From the NCBI RefSeq assembly GCF_040545925.1, contig NZ_JBEPMX010000016.1:1-42058 (forward strand): a stretch of DNA of 42,058 nt, given 5' to 3'. Shown here one piece after another: positions 7,805 to 16,889 of the stretch; position 1 is the stretch's first letter, and each line of letters begins with the position of its first letter. Below the pieces are notes generated by a model, which saw only the letters and a list, made by a program, of their open reading frames with translations, was not told the DNA's origin and did no database searches. This DNA comes from Alkalibacillus flavidus (GTDB taxonomy: Bacteria; Bacillota; Bacilli; Bacillales; Alkalibacillaceae). The translations under genes and the position numbers were made by a program.

Positions 7805-8992
7805 CTAACCTTGTAAATGATGTTGCACCGCTTCGACGTCTTTGTCGCCACGGCCAGATAAGCAAATAACGAGTGATTGTTCAGGTGACATTGTTTTGGC
7901 AATGTGAACGGCTTCTGCGACAGCGTGTGAGCTTTCGAGTGCAGGAATAATGCCTTCTGTTCGTGATAACAATTGAAACGCTTTTAATGCATCATCGTCT
8001 GTTACGGAACGATAATCCACACGACCTGAATCGTTTAAGTAGCTATGCTCTGGGCCGACACCTGGATAATCTAATCCGGCTGAAATAGAGCTTGCTTCTT
8101 GGATTTGACCACCTTCATCTTGTAATAAATGCATCATCGCCCCGTGCAAAATACCAGGGGTACCTTTCGTTAACGTAGCGGCATGGTGATCTGTCTCGAC
8201 GCCATGTCCAGCGGCTTCAACACCGTATAAATGAACGCTTTTGTCCTCGACAAATGGATAAAACATGCCCATGGCATTACTACCGCCTCCGACGCATGCG
8301 ACGACAGCATCAGGCAGTGTCCCTTCCGAATCCAGGTGTTGTTGTTTCGTTTCACGTCCAATAACGCTTTGAAAATCGCGGACCATCGTTGGGAATGGAT
8401 GTGGTCCTAAAACAGACCCCATAATGTAATGCGTATCATCAACGTGGCTCACCCAATACCGTAACGCTTCGTTCACAGCGTCTTTTAGCGTTGCGCTCCC
8501 TTGGTCGACCGATTCGACAGTAGCCCCGAGTAATTCCATACGAAAGACGTTTAATTTTTGCCGTTTAATATCTTCTGCGCCCATGAAAATGACACACTCG
8601 AGGTTGAGTAGGGCACATACTGTTGCCGTTGCGACCCCATGCTGGCCAGCTCCTGTTTCAGCAACGACTTTTCGTTTGCCCATTCGTTCGGCTAGCAACG
8701 CCTGCCCGACTGTGTTATTAATTTTGTGCGCCCCTGTATGATTGAGGTCTTCACGTTTTAAATAAATTTTAGCGCCACCGATTTCTTCGGTTAAATTGGC
8801 CGCGTAATAAAGGGGATTACGTCGCCCGACATATTGTGTTAATAAATCGTTGAGTCGCGCTTGAAATTGGTCGTCATCTTTTATGGCGTTATAGGCTTCT
8901 TCTAACTCTTGAACGGCTCCCATTAACGTCTCTGGAATGAACTGACCACCGTAAGGGCCGAACATGCCGTTTGTTTCGGTTGTTTGTGTCAT
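7805..8992 (-). CDS. trpB: Tryptophan synthase beta subunit
   Basis: The 395-aa PLP enzyme condenses indole with serine to give tryptophan. The Schiff-base lysine is Lys90 in HTGAHKINN, and the PLP phosphate loop is CVGGGSNAMG. Length and end-to-end motifs match the short TrpB1 class that pairs with TrpA. ATG 8990-8992 is preceded by AAAGGAGCG, which lies inside the end of trpF; the trpF stop is only 2 nt from the trpB start, so translational coupling is likely. Confidence 0.98.
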   Translation of the reverse strand: MTQTTETNGMFGPYGGQFIPETLMGAVQELEEAYNAIKDDDQFQARLNDLLTQYVGRRNPLYYAANLTEEIGGAKIYLKREDLNHTGAHKINNTVGQALLAERMGKRKVVAETGAGQHGVATATVCALLNLECVIFMGAEDIKRQKLNVFRMELLGATVESVDQGSATLKDAVNEALRYWVSHVDDTHYIMGSVLGPHPFPTMVRDFQSVIGRETKQQHLDSEGTLPDAVVACVGGGSNAMGMFYPFVEDKSVHLYGVEAAGHGVETDHHAATLTKGTPGILHGAMMHLLQDEGGQIQEASSISAGLDYPGVGPEHSYLNDSGRVDYRSVTDDDALKAFQLLSRTEGIIPALESSHAVAEAVHIAKTMSPEQSLVICLSGRGDKDVEAVQHHLQG

Positions 8993-8994
8993 GT

Positions 8995-9606
8995 TTAACG
9001 CTCCTTTATTCGTGTGATAAATGTTTCAATTAAGTCATGTTGCTTTCGACCGTCTCGTTCGACGCCGCTTGATACGTCGACGATAGCGGGTGCTGTTTCG
9101 CTAATTGCTTGTTGAATGTTACCGGCATTCAGTCCACCAGCTAATATTAATCGACGACGGTCAAATGGCAAGGTTTCTAATAGATGCCAATCAAATTGAG
9201 TTCCATTCCCGCCGCGGTATGGGCCGCTTGCGCTATCGAGCAGTAAATATTCGGCTTTGTCGTATTGTGACGTCGCCTTTAAATCTTTTGCCTCATGAAT
9301 TCGAAACGATTTAATATAAGGCACGTTTAGTTGTTCGCAAAATTCAGGTGTCTCATCGCCGTGTAACTGAACGTAATCTAACCCGACTTCATGAGCGGTC
9401 TGTTCCAAAGTTTGTTTTGACGCATTGACAAAGACGCCAACTTTTTTGACGGATGATGGGATAGAAGCGGCGATTGGTTTGGCTTGATCGATTGTGACTT
9501 GTCGCTTACTATATGCGAAAACGAACCCAATCATGTCAGCCCCTGCTTGAACAGCAGTTTCGGCATGTTCTTGTTCGCGAATGCCACATATTTTAACCTT
9601 TGTCAT
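8995..9606 (-). CDS. trpF: Phosphoribosylanthranilate isomerase
   Basis: The 203-aa TIM-barrel enzyme converts N-(5'-phosphoribosyl)anthranilate to CdRP. The family N-terminus KVKICGIRE (general-base Cys7) is present, the acid Asp lies in LLLDSASG, and the phosphate-binding segments are LILAGGLNAGN and VDVSSGVE. Its start ATGA overlaps the trpC stop by 4 nt, typical of coupled translation. Confidence 0.97.
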   Translation of the reverse strand: MTKVKICGIREQEHAETAVQAGADMIGFVFAYSKRQVTIDQAKPIAASIPSSVKKVGVFVNASKQTLEQTAHEVGLDYVQLHGDETPEFCEQLNVPYIKSFRIHEAKDLKATSQYDKAEYLLLDSASGPYRGGNGTQFDWHLLETLPFDRRRLILAGGLNAGNIQQAISETAPAIVDVSSGVERDGRKQHDLIETFITRIKER

Positions 9607-10400
9607 GATGAGCCCCTCCTTGTCGTTGGGACGCGCAATTGGCTCAAAGCACCTTCGACGTCATCGGTTTTCATAAACGATTCGCCAACTAAAATGCCGT
9701 CTGCACCCGCTTTTGCGACTCGCTCAGCATCGTCTTTTGTTCGGAATCCACTTTCGCTGATGATGACTTTGTCTGGGTCTTGAATGCGGTCGATTAATGA
9801 CTCGGTTACAGATAAGTCGACGTTAAAGGTCATCAAATCGCGATTATTAATCCCGATGATGGTCGCGCCAATTGATAGAGCGATGTCGAGTTCAGCTTCG
9901 TTGTGCACTTCGAGTAACACTTCTAATCCGAGTGCTGTCGCTTGCTCATATAAATCGTTTAGCCGTTCGGGTGATAGTGCTGCGGCAATTAATAACACGA
10001 CGCTCGCGCCAGCTTGCTTGGCCCGTTTTAATTGAATCGGATCGAGGATAAAATCTTTACACAAAACAGGAACGTTAACGTTGTGCTGCACGTCAACTAG
10101 GTCGTCGATTGAGCCTTTGAAATATGGTTTGTCAGTCAAAACTGAAATCGCGGATGCTCCAGCATCTTCGTATAATTGAGCCTGTTCGGGCGGCTCGATA
10201 CCGATATTAATATCACCTTTGGAAGGGGATGCCCGCTTAATTTCAGCGATAATCGATAATTGATCGTCTCGTTTAAATGACTCGTATAGTGATGGTTTTG
10301 TTGAGTGTTGAACAGGCTTAGTTAATAGGTCATCTTGTTGGTAAAGGTGCTGAATTTCTTCGCTTTTCGTGTCGAGTATTCGATCTAGAAATGTATCCAT
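9603..10400 (-). CDS. trpC: Indole-3-glycerol phosphate synthase
   Basis: The 265-aa TIM barrel closes the indole ring from CdRP. Motifs include IAEIKRASPSKGDI (catalytic Lys), VPVLCKDFI (second catalytic Lys), GINNRDL and VISESGF. It overlaps trpF by 4 nt and trpD by 1 nt (stop TAA and start ATG share a base), so it sits in the middle of a tightly packed operon. Confidence 0.97.
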   Translation of the reverse strand: MDTFLDRILDTKSEEIQHLYQQDDLLTKPVQHSTKPSLYESFKRDDQLSIIAEIKRASPSKGDINIGIEPPEQAQLYEDAGASAISVLTDKPYFKGSIDDLVDVQHNVNVPVLCKDFILDPIQLKRAKQAGASVVLLIAAALSPERLNDLYEQATALGLEVLLEVHNEAELDIALSIGATIIGINNRDLMTFNVDLSVTESLIDRIQDPDKVIISESGFRTKDDAERVAKAGADGILVGESFMKTDDVEGALSQLRVPTTRRGSS

Positions 10401-11428
10401 TACGAAATCTCCTTCCGCTTACGGTTTTGGCTGTACGTGATTAACGTATCAAGTTTCGCTTTTGCGCGCCCAGAATCAATCGTTTCCTTAGCAATTTCAA
10501 CGCCTTCGCGAATCGAATTCGTCATATTAGCTGCAAATAATCCAATCCCTGCGTTGAATAACGTCGTTTCATAATAAGCGCCGCGTTCGCCGTTTAAGAC
10601 ATCGAGTAAAATGTTCGCGTTTTCCTTCGCATCGCCGCCGACGATCGAATCGTTGTCGTAAGTGTTTAAACCAACATCTTCAGGACTTAATGTAAACGGA
10701 ATGAGCTCACCTTCTTCTAATAATACGAAATGATTTTCGCCGGCAAGCGTCGCTTCGTCAGTATAACCAGCGCCATTCACAACGACACTACGTTTGCGTC
10801 CAAGGCGTTGGAGGACAGCCGCCATTTTCATAAGCATGTCGCGACGGTACACCCCTAAAAATTGTGTGTCTAAGGCGACGGGGTTGGTTAACGGCCCGAT
10901 TAGGTTGAAAATCGTCGGTACATTGAGCGCTTGGCGGACTTTCATAATCGGTTTTAATTGATGATGAACGTGTGGCGCGAATAAAAACGCGATCCCGTTC
11001 GTTTCGATTAAATGTTCGACTTCATCGCTCGAGAAATCGAGTGCTACACCGAGTTCTTCTAACACGTCCGCGCTTCCGGTACGGCTTGAGACGCTACGGT
11101 TACCGTGTTTCGCCATTTTAACGCCAGCCCCTGCAAGAACGAAGGCAGACGTCGTACTAATGTTGAACGTATGTGCGCCATCACCGCCAGTGCCACAATT
11201 GTCCATCACATTCGACAGTTGTTTTTGGATAGGCATCGCTTTTTCACGTAAGACGTCTACAATCGCGGTGATTTCTTCAACCGATTCACCTCTAACTTTT
11301 AACGCGGTTAAGACAGCGGCAATTTCGCTTTCTGTTGTCGACTCGTCAAATAAACTATAAGCAACGGTGGTCATTTCCTCTTGGGTTAGCTTTTCGCCAT
11401 TAACTAATCGTTGTAATTCGTTCATCAT
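10400..11428 (-). CDS. trpD: Anthranilate phosphoribosyltransferase
   Basis: The 342-aa enzyme transfers phosphoribose from PRPP to anthranilate. The PRPP-binding motif is GTGGDG (79-84), followed by NISTTSAFV, KHGNRSVSS and the Mg-associated segment around DEATL. Two ATG codons stand in tandem (11426-11428 and 11423-11425); both are served by GGAAAGGAG. The 5' end overlaps trpG by 29 nt, so the ribosome site lies inside trpG. Confidence 0.97.
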   Translation of the reverse strand: MMNELQRLVNGEKLTQEEMTTVAYSLFDESTTESEIAAVLTALKVRGESVEEITAIVDVLREKAMPIQKQLSNVMDNCGTGGDGAHTFNISTTSAFVLAGAGVKMAKHGNRSVSSRTGSADVLEELGVALDFSSDEVEHLIETNGIAFLFAPHVHHQLKPIMKVRQALNVPTIFNLIGPLTNPVALDTQFLGVYRRDMLMKMAAVLQRLGRKRSVVVNGAGYTDEATLAGENHFVLLEEGELIPFTLSPEDVGLNTYDNDSIVGGDAKENANILLDVLNGERGAYYETTLFNAGIGLFAANMTNSIREGVEIAKETIDSGRAKAKLDTLITYSQNRKRKEIS

Positions 11429-12008
11429 GATTCTCCTTTCCGATACGTTGTAAAAATCGATTTAAGATTTGTTTCCCTTCCGTCGTACCGATTGACTCAG
11501 GGTGGAATTGAATCCCGAATAACGGGTGATTGTCATGTTCGATTGCCATTAACTCACCGTCATCCATCGTGATCGCTTTTCGCTTGAAGAATGGCGGTAG
11601 TGTTTGTTCGTTGACGACGAGTGAGTGATAACGCATCACATTTAAAGGCTGACTTAAATACTCGAACAACCCATTTCCTTTGTGTAAAATTAATGATTTC
11701 TTGCCGTGCCTTACCTCACCCGCTTTTTGGACTTGGGCGCCAAATGCTTCGGCAATTATTTGATGACCTAGGCAGATCCCTAAAATCGGAATCTCTTCAT
11801 AAAATGTTTTAACGGTTTCAATGGAATCGGGATAATCGTTTGGCTTACCAGGGCCAGGTGATAAAACGATCGCGTCTGGCTGCATGTTTTTAATCGATGA
11901 GATGTCGACGTCATCGTGCCGTTTCACAGTGACAGAAGCACCGAGTTCCTCTAAATATTGAAATAAGTTATACGTAAATGAATCGTAATGATCAATGAGT
12001 AAAATCAT
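11400..12008 (-). CDS. trpG: Anthranilate synthase component II (glutamine amidotransferase)
   Basis: The 202-aa class I glutamine amidotransferase supplies ammonia to TrpE. The nucleophile is Cys79 in LGICLGHQ, and His169 and Glu171 in GIQFHPES complete the triad; the oxyanion strand SPGPG is at 50-54. It abuts trpE with no gap. Unlike Bacillus subtilis, where the amidotransferase (pabA) lies in the folate operon, a trpG is encoded inside this trp operon; a shared role with PabB cannot be excluded. Confidence 0.95.
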   Translation of the reverse strand: MILLIDHYDSFTYNLFQYLEELGASVTVKRHDDVDISSIKNMQPDAIVLSPGPGKPNDYPDSIETVKTFYEEIPILGICLGHQIIAEAFGAQVQKAGEVRHGKKSLILHKGNGLFEYLSQPLNVMRYHSLVVNEQTLPPFFKRKAITMDDGELMAIEHDNHPLFGIQFHPESIGTTEGKQILNRFLQRIGKENHDERITTIS

Positions 12009-13385
12009 TTAAGTGACCTCCATTAGCGCTTTCGCTTTATTTAATGTTTCGTCATATTCACTTTCAGGATCAGAGTCATGAACGACACCAGCACCAGCTT
12101 GCACATATGCGGTATCGTTTTTTAGCACCATTGTTCGAATCGCAAGCGCAAAGTCTAATTGCCCGTTAATCGATACATAACCGACAGCCCCTGAATAGGC
12201 ACCGCGTTTTGTCGGCTCTAAGTCATCGAGTAGTTGCATCGCTCGAATTTTAGGGGCACCACTGACAGTTCCGGCAGGGAGAGTCGCTTTAAGTGCTTCA
12301 AGCGGTGTCATATTCGGATTTAATTGACCGCTGACTTCAGACACGATGTGCATCACATAACGATAGCGCTCGATCGTCATATATTTCGTTAACTCGACGG
12401 TGCCTGGTCTTGCGATACGACCAACATCATTTCGACCTAAATCAACTAACATTTGGTGTTCGGCGATTTCCTTTTCATCGGACAACAGTTCATCTGCTAA
12501 CGCTTGATCTTCGGCTGTTGTTTGGCCGCGTTTGCGTGTGCCGGCAATCGGATTCGTCGTGACGTAACCGTTTTGCACACTAACGAGACTTTCCGGTGAT
12601 GCACCGAGAATGGTGTACGTGTCGAAATCGATAAAATACATATAGGGTGACGGGTTTCGTTTCCTCAATTGCCGATAAAAATGAAACGGGTCACCCTGAT
12701 ACGATGCGCTTAGTCGTTGCGACAAGACAGCTTGAAACAACTCGCCTTCAACGATTTTGTCCTTAATCTGTTGCACATAATTCATATACGTTTGTTTGGA
12801 TAAGTTAGACTCGAATGCGTCTAATTCAAATGTACTGTTAGTGAGTGGTGTGTTTTCAGTTAACTCGCTTAACATTTGGTTAATAACGTCGTCTAAATCG
12901 TATGTTTCACCAGTAATCCAGCGGTCGAATGCGAAACAATGAACCGTCTGTAAGAGATGATCATAAACAACGACTTGTTCATAAAACATGAGATGAACAT
13001 CTGGCATATCAAGATCATTGTGACTCGATGCACCGATCGGTTCGAACTGTTTCGCTAGGTCGTATGCCATGTAACCAACCCCACCAGCAAGGAACGGGAT
13101 GTCGCTCGGTAATGTTAATTGATCATCGATTAAGTGAGCTAAGGCATCGATTGGATCACCTGTTGTTTCGGTCGAGTTGCCGGTGTGGACATTAATGTAT
13201 TGTAAGCTTTGCCCATTTGCGATGAATTCGTAAAACGGATTTGCGCCGATAAACGAATAGCGGCCTTTGTCCTCGTGTTTTAATGAACTTTCTAATAAAA
13301 ATTTCTTATCGCCTGATAAGCGTTGGTATATCGATATTGGTGTATGTTGATCGCCTTCAATCGTTTCGTGACGGTATTGAATCAT
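12009..13385 (-). CDS. trpE: Anthranilate synthase component I
   Basis: The 458-aa chorismate-utilising enzyme makes anthranilate with TrpG. The N-terminal regulatory motif LLESS (Ser33) is the tryptophan feedback site known from other TrpE proteins, so allosteric inhibition is expected. The C-terminal catalytic domain shows ASPESLVSVQNG, the GTRKRG motif, DLGRNDVGR and AGAGVVHDSDPE. The ribosome site AGGAGG precedes ATG 13383-13385. It is first in the operon and lies 27 nt past the T-tract of the proximal T-box terminator. Confidence 0.97.
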   Translation of the reverse strand: MIQYRHETIEGDQHTPISIYQRLSGDKKFLLESSLKHEDKGRYSFIGANPFYEFIANGQSLQYINVHTGNSTETTGDPIDALAHLIDDQLTLPSDIPFLAGGVGYMAYDLAKQFEPIGASSHNDLDMPDVHLMFYEQVVVYDHLLQTVHCFAFDRWITGETYDLDDVINQMLSELTENTPLTNSTFELDAFESNLSKQTYMNYVQQIKDKIVEGELFQAVLSQRLSASYQGDPFHFYRQLRKRNPSPYMYFIDFDTYTILGASPESLVSVQNGYVTTNPIAGTRKRGQTTAEDQALADELLSDEKEIAEHQMLVDLGRNDVGRIARPGTVELTKYMTIERYRYVMHIVSEVSGQLNPNMTPLEALKATLPAGTVSGAPKIRAMQLLDDLEPTKRGAYSGAVGYVSINGQLDFALAIRTMVLKNDTAYVQAGAGVVHDSDPESEYDETLNKAKALMEVT

Positions 13386-13411
13386 TGTAAAACCTCCTGA
13401 TAATTAGCTAT

Positions 13412-13700
13412 AAAAAAAGTCCTCTGCATACGGGTTGTGTATGCAGAGGACGACGTTTGATCGCGGTGCCACCTCAATTGAAAAAGTTATCGTAACCTTT
13501 TCCGCTTCATGTCGGGTACGGGAAGGTCAAGGGGGAACCTTCCGATACCCTATCCGGTTAACGGTGGAATGCCGGGTGGCCGTACTCGGTTTCAGGCCAC
13601 CTCTCGTAAGTCCATTCAGCGAATCGTATCATGCTAGCATCTCACCATCGCCAGCTCTCTGTTATGAATCCGGTTCGCTTACTCCTCTTACTCAACGATT
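13412..13700 (-). promoter_or_regulatory. Tryptophan T-box leader, proximal copy
   Basis: Read on the minus strand it contains, in order: a Stem I with AGTA bulge (about 13692-13682) and the distal GGTGAGA loop, a specifier loop GAATGGACTTA with Trp codon TGG at 13614-13612, and the T-box GGTGGCACCGCG (13473-13462). A terminator follows with a perfect 13-bp stem (13451-13439 / 13431-13419) and seven T (13418-13412). Uncharged tRNA-Trp would pair with TGG and the T-box and favour antitermination into trpE. Confidence 0.93.
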
Positions 13701-13717
13701 TCGATCGATTCTGTTTT

Positions 13718-14000
13718 TGCGTATAAAAAAAGAGCCTTCCATCCTTGTGAGAAAGGACGGAAGACCCGTGGTGCCACCTTTGTTGACTGCTTACGGAGCA
13801 GTCCACTTAAGTCGTATCGAAGCATCAAGCTTGAATACGTGTCTCGGGTAACGATGAGACATTCGCCAACCTTAATAGTGATATACACGTTCGGTTGGAG
13901 GCTCAGAAGTCCATTCGTTCAGCCGTTCACGCTAGTTCACACCGACCACTAGCTCTCTGAGGTGACCGACTGAATTACTCCTCTTCATCTTAGCCTATCC
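13718..14000 (-). promoter_or_regulatory. Tryptophan T-box leader, distal copy
   Basis: This is a second, complete T-box in tandem upstream of the first. It has GAGGAGTAA near 13980, the AGAGAGCTAG stem and GGTGTGA loop, a specifier GAATGGACTT with TGG at 13913-13911, the T-box GGTGGCACCACGGG (13778-13765), and a terminator stem (about 13765-13730) followed by seven T. Both copies specify Trp, so two serial tRNA-Trp decisions control the operon. Tandem trp T-boxes are known from some Bacillus species. Confidence 0.92.
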
Positions 14001-14020
14001 GCTCTGAAGATTTGTTTACT

Positions 14021-14049
14021 ATCATATGTGATAGATGATCTTTAGTCAA
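14021..14049 (-). promoter_or_regulatory. SigA promoter of the trp operon
   Basis: On the minus strand -35 TTGACT (14049-14044), a 17-bp spacer and -10 TATGAT (14026-14021) place the start near 14014, just ahead of the distal T-box. It is the only good promoter seen in the 150 bp upstream. Confidence 0.8.
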
Positions 14050-14148
14050 TGAAAAAATTAAATGTTTCTTAATTGTGTTAGCGTTCATAATCGTTTAGCA
14101 TAAGCTATAACAGAATATCGCTTTAAAATAAGTAAAATGGAGGCCGCT

Positions 14149-15918
14149 ATGTTCCGCCTATTTAAACGCAGCTTAGACGATTTCAAAACAACATACTCTC
14201 AACATATAGCGTTTGCTTTATTGTATATGGCGTTGACGAGTCTATTGTTCGTTCCTGTTGCTTCCATTTTCTTTAATCGTATCTTAATGTATGTCGATGC
14301 GCCGACCATTATTAATCATGATGTTTATTCGATTGCCTTAAGTTATACAGGCGTTGCGATCTTAACGTTAGTTGGGTTGATTGTATTTGTCTTATTATTT
14401 ATCCAGTTTGCGGTGTTTATCGTCATTTCGCAAAAACAGTATTTCGAGCAACCGATTACGATTGCGAATGCATTTTTGACCGGGTTGTCACGGTCACGTA
14501 AGCTATTTAGTTTTAGCGTGTTGCCGCTTGTGTTTGTCTTATTGTTACTCGTCCCGTTTATTGAAACGCCGATCAATGATATTGTGTATGATTTGAATAC
14601 ATCGATATTGTACTCAGGGCATTTGTCGTTATCTTACACGTATTTAGTTGCTTACTTTGGGATATTAATGTTCGTGCTTTACGTTATTTTACGTTTTATT
14701 TTCGTCTTGCATTTCATTGTCATTGAAAAATGCAACATTCGTCAGGCGATTAAACGAAGCATGACATTAACAAAACAGCACCAAAAATCGATTTTGATTA
14801 ATGTACTGTCTATAAATGTGCTGATCTTCTTATTAAGCACGTCTTTAGTGTATTTGATTTCATTGATTCCGACCGTTATGACAGGGACGATCATTGGTGA
14901 TTTAATCGAGCATTATTTAGTGACATTTACAAGTATTGTCGCGACATTGTCGACATTGATCTTGATTCCAGTGAATACGATTATGTTGACACGTTTGTTT
15001 TATCAATACAAAAAGGAAAAAGAAGAGACTATCTATGATAATCTTGAATTAACCCGTAGTGTGCGTTTAGCCGTTGGAGAACGGAAGGCGTATGCGTTTT
15101 TTAAACAAAAACGTTATTTAATCGTGCTCTTATTCGTGTTGTATGTGACAGGGGTTTTCGCTTACAACCAAACGATTAGTGGCAATATTGTTTATTTAAA
15201 TTGGAATGTCGACGTCGCAGCGCATCGTGCGGATGCCGAACATGCACCAGAAAATTCAATGAGTGCTGTGGAATCGGCTATTGAACGTGGAATTAATGTT
15301 ATTGAAGTTGATGTTCAATTGACAGGGGATAACGTGCTCGTCCTGCATCATGATAAGACATTGTTGCGAACGGCCGGTGAACCCGATCGAGTAAGTGACT
15401 TGACCTATGATGAACTCGAACACTACGATATCGGCTCTTCGTTTTCGAATGAATTCGCGGGTGAACAAGTGCCAAGGTTGGACGATGTAATCGATGTGAC
15501 TCAAGAAGGGGGAGTACAACTACTACTCGACGTGAAACCAGACGAAAACGAGGATGCACTGGCTAGAGAGTTAGCGACTTTAATCGAGGAAAAAGAAGTC
15601 GCGAATCACGTAAAAGTGCAGTCCTTTAACTATCAGTTTTTACAGGCGATGCGCCAAGCAAACGAAAACGTAGAAATCGGGCAAATTGTTTTCACTGCTG
15701 TCGGCGACTTGTCACGATTAGATGTTGATTTCTATACCGTGCATCAAACGATGTTGTCGGATGAACTAGTTCAAGAACTAAATCGTAACAATATGGACAT
15801 TTGGGTTTGGTCGACGAATATTGATCGAACCGCTAACCAAGTCTTGCAGTACGATGTAGACGGCGTGATTACGAAATCACCTGATGTCTTGCTTCGGATG
15901 ATGGAAATTCGGGAATAA
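14149..15918 (+). CDS. Membrane-anchored glycerophosphodiester phosphodiesterase
   Basis: ATG 14149 is chosen because ATGGAGG (14137-14143) is an ideal ribosome site; the in-frame ATG at 14137 is part of that site. The 589-aa protein has an N-terminal multi-pass domain (about 1-300, six to eight membrane helices, GPDPase_memb type), one more helix (about 325-343), and a C-terminal GDPD barrel. Catalytic and metal residues visible are His359-Arg360, Glu386, Asp388 and His401-Asp402 (LHHD). The usual HRG triplet is HRA here. It should hydrolyse glycerophosphodiesters such as lipid headgroups or teichoic-acid fragments, with the barrel probably outside the cell. Confidence 0.9.
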   Translation: MFRLFKRSLDDFKTTYSQHIAFALLYMALTSLLFVPVASIFFNRILMYVDAPTIINHDVYSIALSYTGVAILTLVGLIVFVLLFIQFAVFIVISQKQYFEQPITIANAFLTGLSRSRKLFSFSVLPLVFVLLLLVPFIETPINDIVYDLNTSILYSGHLSLSYTYLVAYFGILMFVLYVILRFIFVLHFIVIEKCNIRQAIKRSMTLTKQHQKSILINVLSINVLIFLLSTSLVYLISLIPTVMTGTIIGDLIEHYLVTFTSIVATLSTLILIPVNTIMLTRLFYQYKKEKEETIYDNLELTRSVRLAVGERKAYAFFKQKRYLIVLLFVLYVTGVFAYNQTISGNIVYLNWNVDVAAHRADAEHAPENSMSAVESAIERGINVIEVDVQLTGDNVLVLHHDKTLLRTAGEPDRVSDLTYDELEHYDIGSSFSNEFAGEQVPRLDDVIDVTQEGGVQLLLDVKPDENEDALARELATLIEEKEVANHVKVQSFNYQFLQAMRQANENVEIGQIVFTAVGDLSRLDVDFYTVHQTMLSDELVQELNRNNMDIWVWSTNIDRTANQVLQYDVDGVITKSPDVLLRMMEIRE

Positions 15919-15924
15919 ATTCAG

Positions 15925-15952
15925 AAAAAAGCTGGCCGCGGCCAGCTTTTTT
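15925..15952. terminator. Symmetric terminator hairpin
   Basis: GCTGGCC / GGCCAGC with a 2-nt loop is flanked by six A and six T, so it can work in both directions between the phosphodiesterase gene and the converging ykoFEDC operon. Confidence 0.9.
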
Positions 15953-15971
15953 ACGTTAAAGAAATGGATTT

Positions 15972-16092
15972 TTCGGCGATTTTAATTAGGTATACGGCGA
16001 AATCTATCATGGATACGGCGAAAAAACTGGCGGATACGGCGCTTTTAATAGATTTTACGGCGAAAAGTCCGCGATTTACGGCGAAATAGATA
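15972..16092. repeat. 21-bp period repeat cluster, TACGGCG core
   Basis: The core TACGGCG (first copy TTCGGCG) recurs at 15972, 15993, 16014, 16035, 16056 and 16077, exactly 21 bp apart. The 14 bp between cores vary widely, unlike the near-identical copies at 1-113. It sits between two convergent genes and touches the ykoC stop region. Confidence 0.92.
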
Positions 16093-16097
16093 GTCGC

Positions 16098-16889
16098 TTA
16101 TCCAAATTGATGGCCGAAAATATTTAAGTAACCAAAATAGTAAGACGTAGCAAAGGTTAAGAGAAGTGCGCCGACCATCATCCCTAAAAAGATCCAATCA
16201 CGCTTTGTGACGGTCATCATGTGATAGTGCGTTCGATCACGTTCTCCTGTAAACCCTTTCGATTCCATCGCATTAGCGACGCGTTCAGCTTTGCGAATCG
16301 CATTGGCGAGCAGAGGAATGCTGTAACGTTTAAATTGTTGAATGCGTCCGCGAATTCCTTTGGCCCGACTAACGCCACGAATGCGGTGTGCTTGTCGTAA
16401 TACGTCGAGTTCATGCTTAAATGTCGGTAAAAAACGGTACCCCGCTAAGACGCCGTATGTGATTTTGGGTGACAATTTTAATTGCTGCATCAAACTTAAC
16501 ATGAATTTCGTCGAATCTGTTGTCAGGATAAACAAAAGGGATAATGCGATAAAACATAATGAGCGTAACGCTAAGCTAATCGCAACTGCGACACCACCAG
16601 TTGTGACCTCGAACGTCCAAAATGAAAAGAGAACCGATCCCCCTTGAAATGTGTCACTCGTATATAATAATCTAGCCCACGAAAACGATGCGATGAACAA
16701 AACGAATGGGGCGAAAAACGTAATCCATCGCTTGAATGGAATATCAGACAGCCATAAAGTTACAACGAATACGAACAACAAATAAACGAGTGGCGTGTAA
16801 ATGTCGAAAGTTAATCCTAGTAAAACCCCTGGAATTAAAATCGCAATTGCTTTAACAGTTGGATTAACGGCTGACACCATGGACGACAC
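16098..16889 (-). CDS. ykoC: ECF transporter T component (YkoC-like)
   Basis: The 263-aa EcfT-type membrane scaffold couples the ATPase to the substrate-binding S component. It has about five to six membrane helices. The coupling region shows the conserved arginine-rich motifs AQxxRGV (RQAHRIRGVSRAKGIRG, about 163-179) and AMESKGFTGERDR (about 208-220). Its start overlaps the end of the ykoD gene by 26 nt; GTG 16887-16889 or ATG 16878-16880 could initiate. The order ykoF-E-D-C is that of the known Bacillus thiamine/HMP transporter. Confidence 0.93.
   Translation of the reverse strand: MSSMVSAVNPTVKAIAILIPGVLLGLTFDIYTPLVYLLFVFVVTLWLSDIPFKRWITFFAPFVLFIASFSWARLLYTSDTFQGGSVLFSFWTFEVTTGGVAVAISLALRSLCFIALSLLFILTTDSTKFMLSLMQQLKLSPKITYGVLAGYRFLPTFKHELDVLRQAHRIRGVSRAKGIRGRIQQFKRYSIPLLANAIRKAERVANAMESKGFTGERDRTHYHMMTVTKRDWIFLGMMVGALLLTFATSYYFGYLNIFGHQFG

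Noticed and set aside
13435..13888. Open frames of 138 aa (plus) and 66 aa (minus) in the trp leader
   Set aside because: They lie across the two T-box leaders and have no recognisable protein features; the RNA elements explain the sequence.
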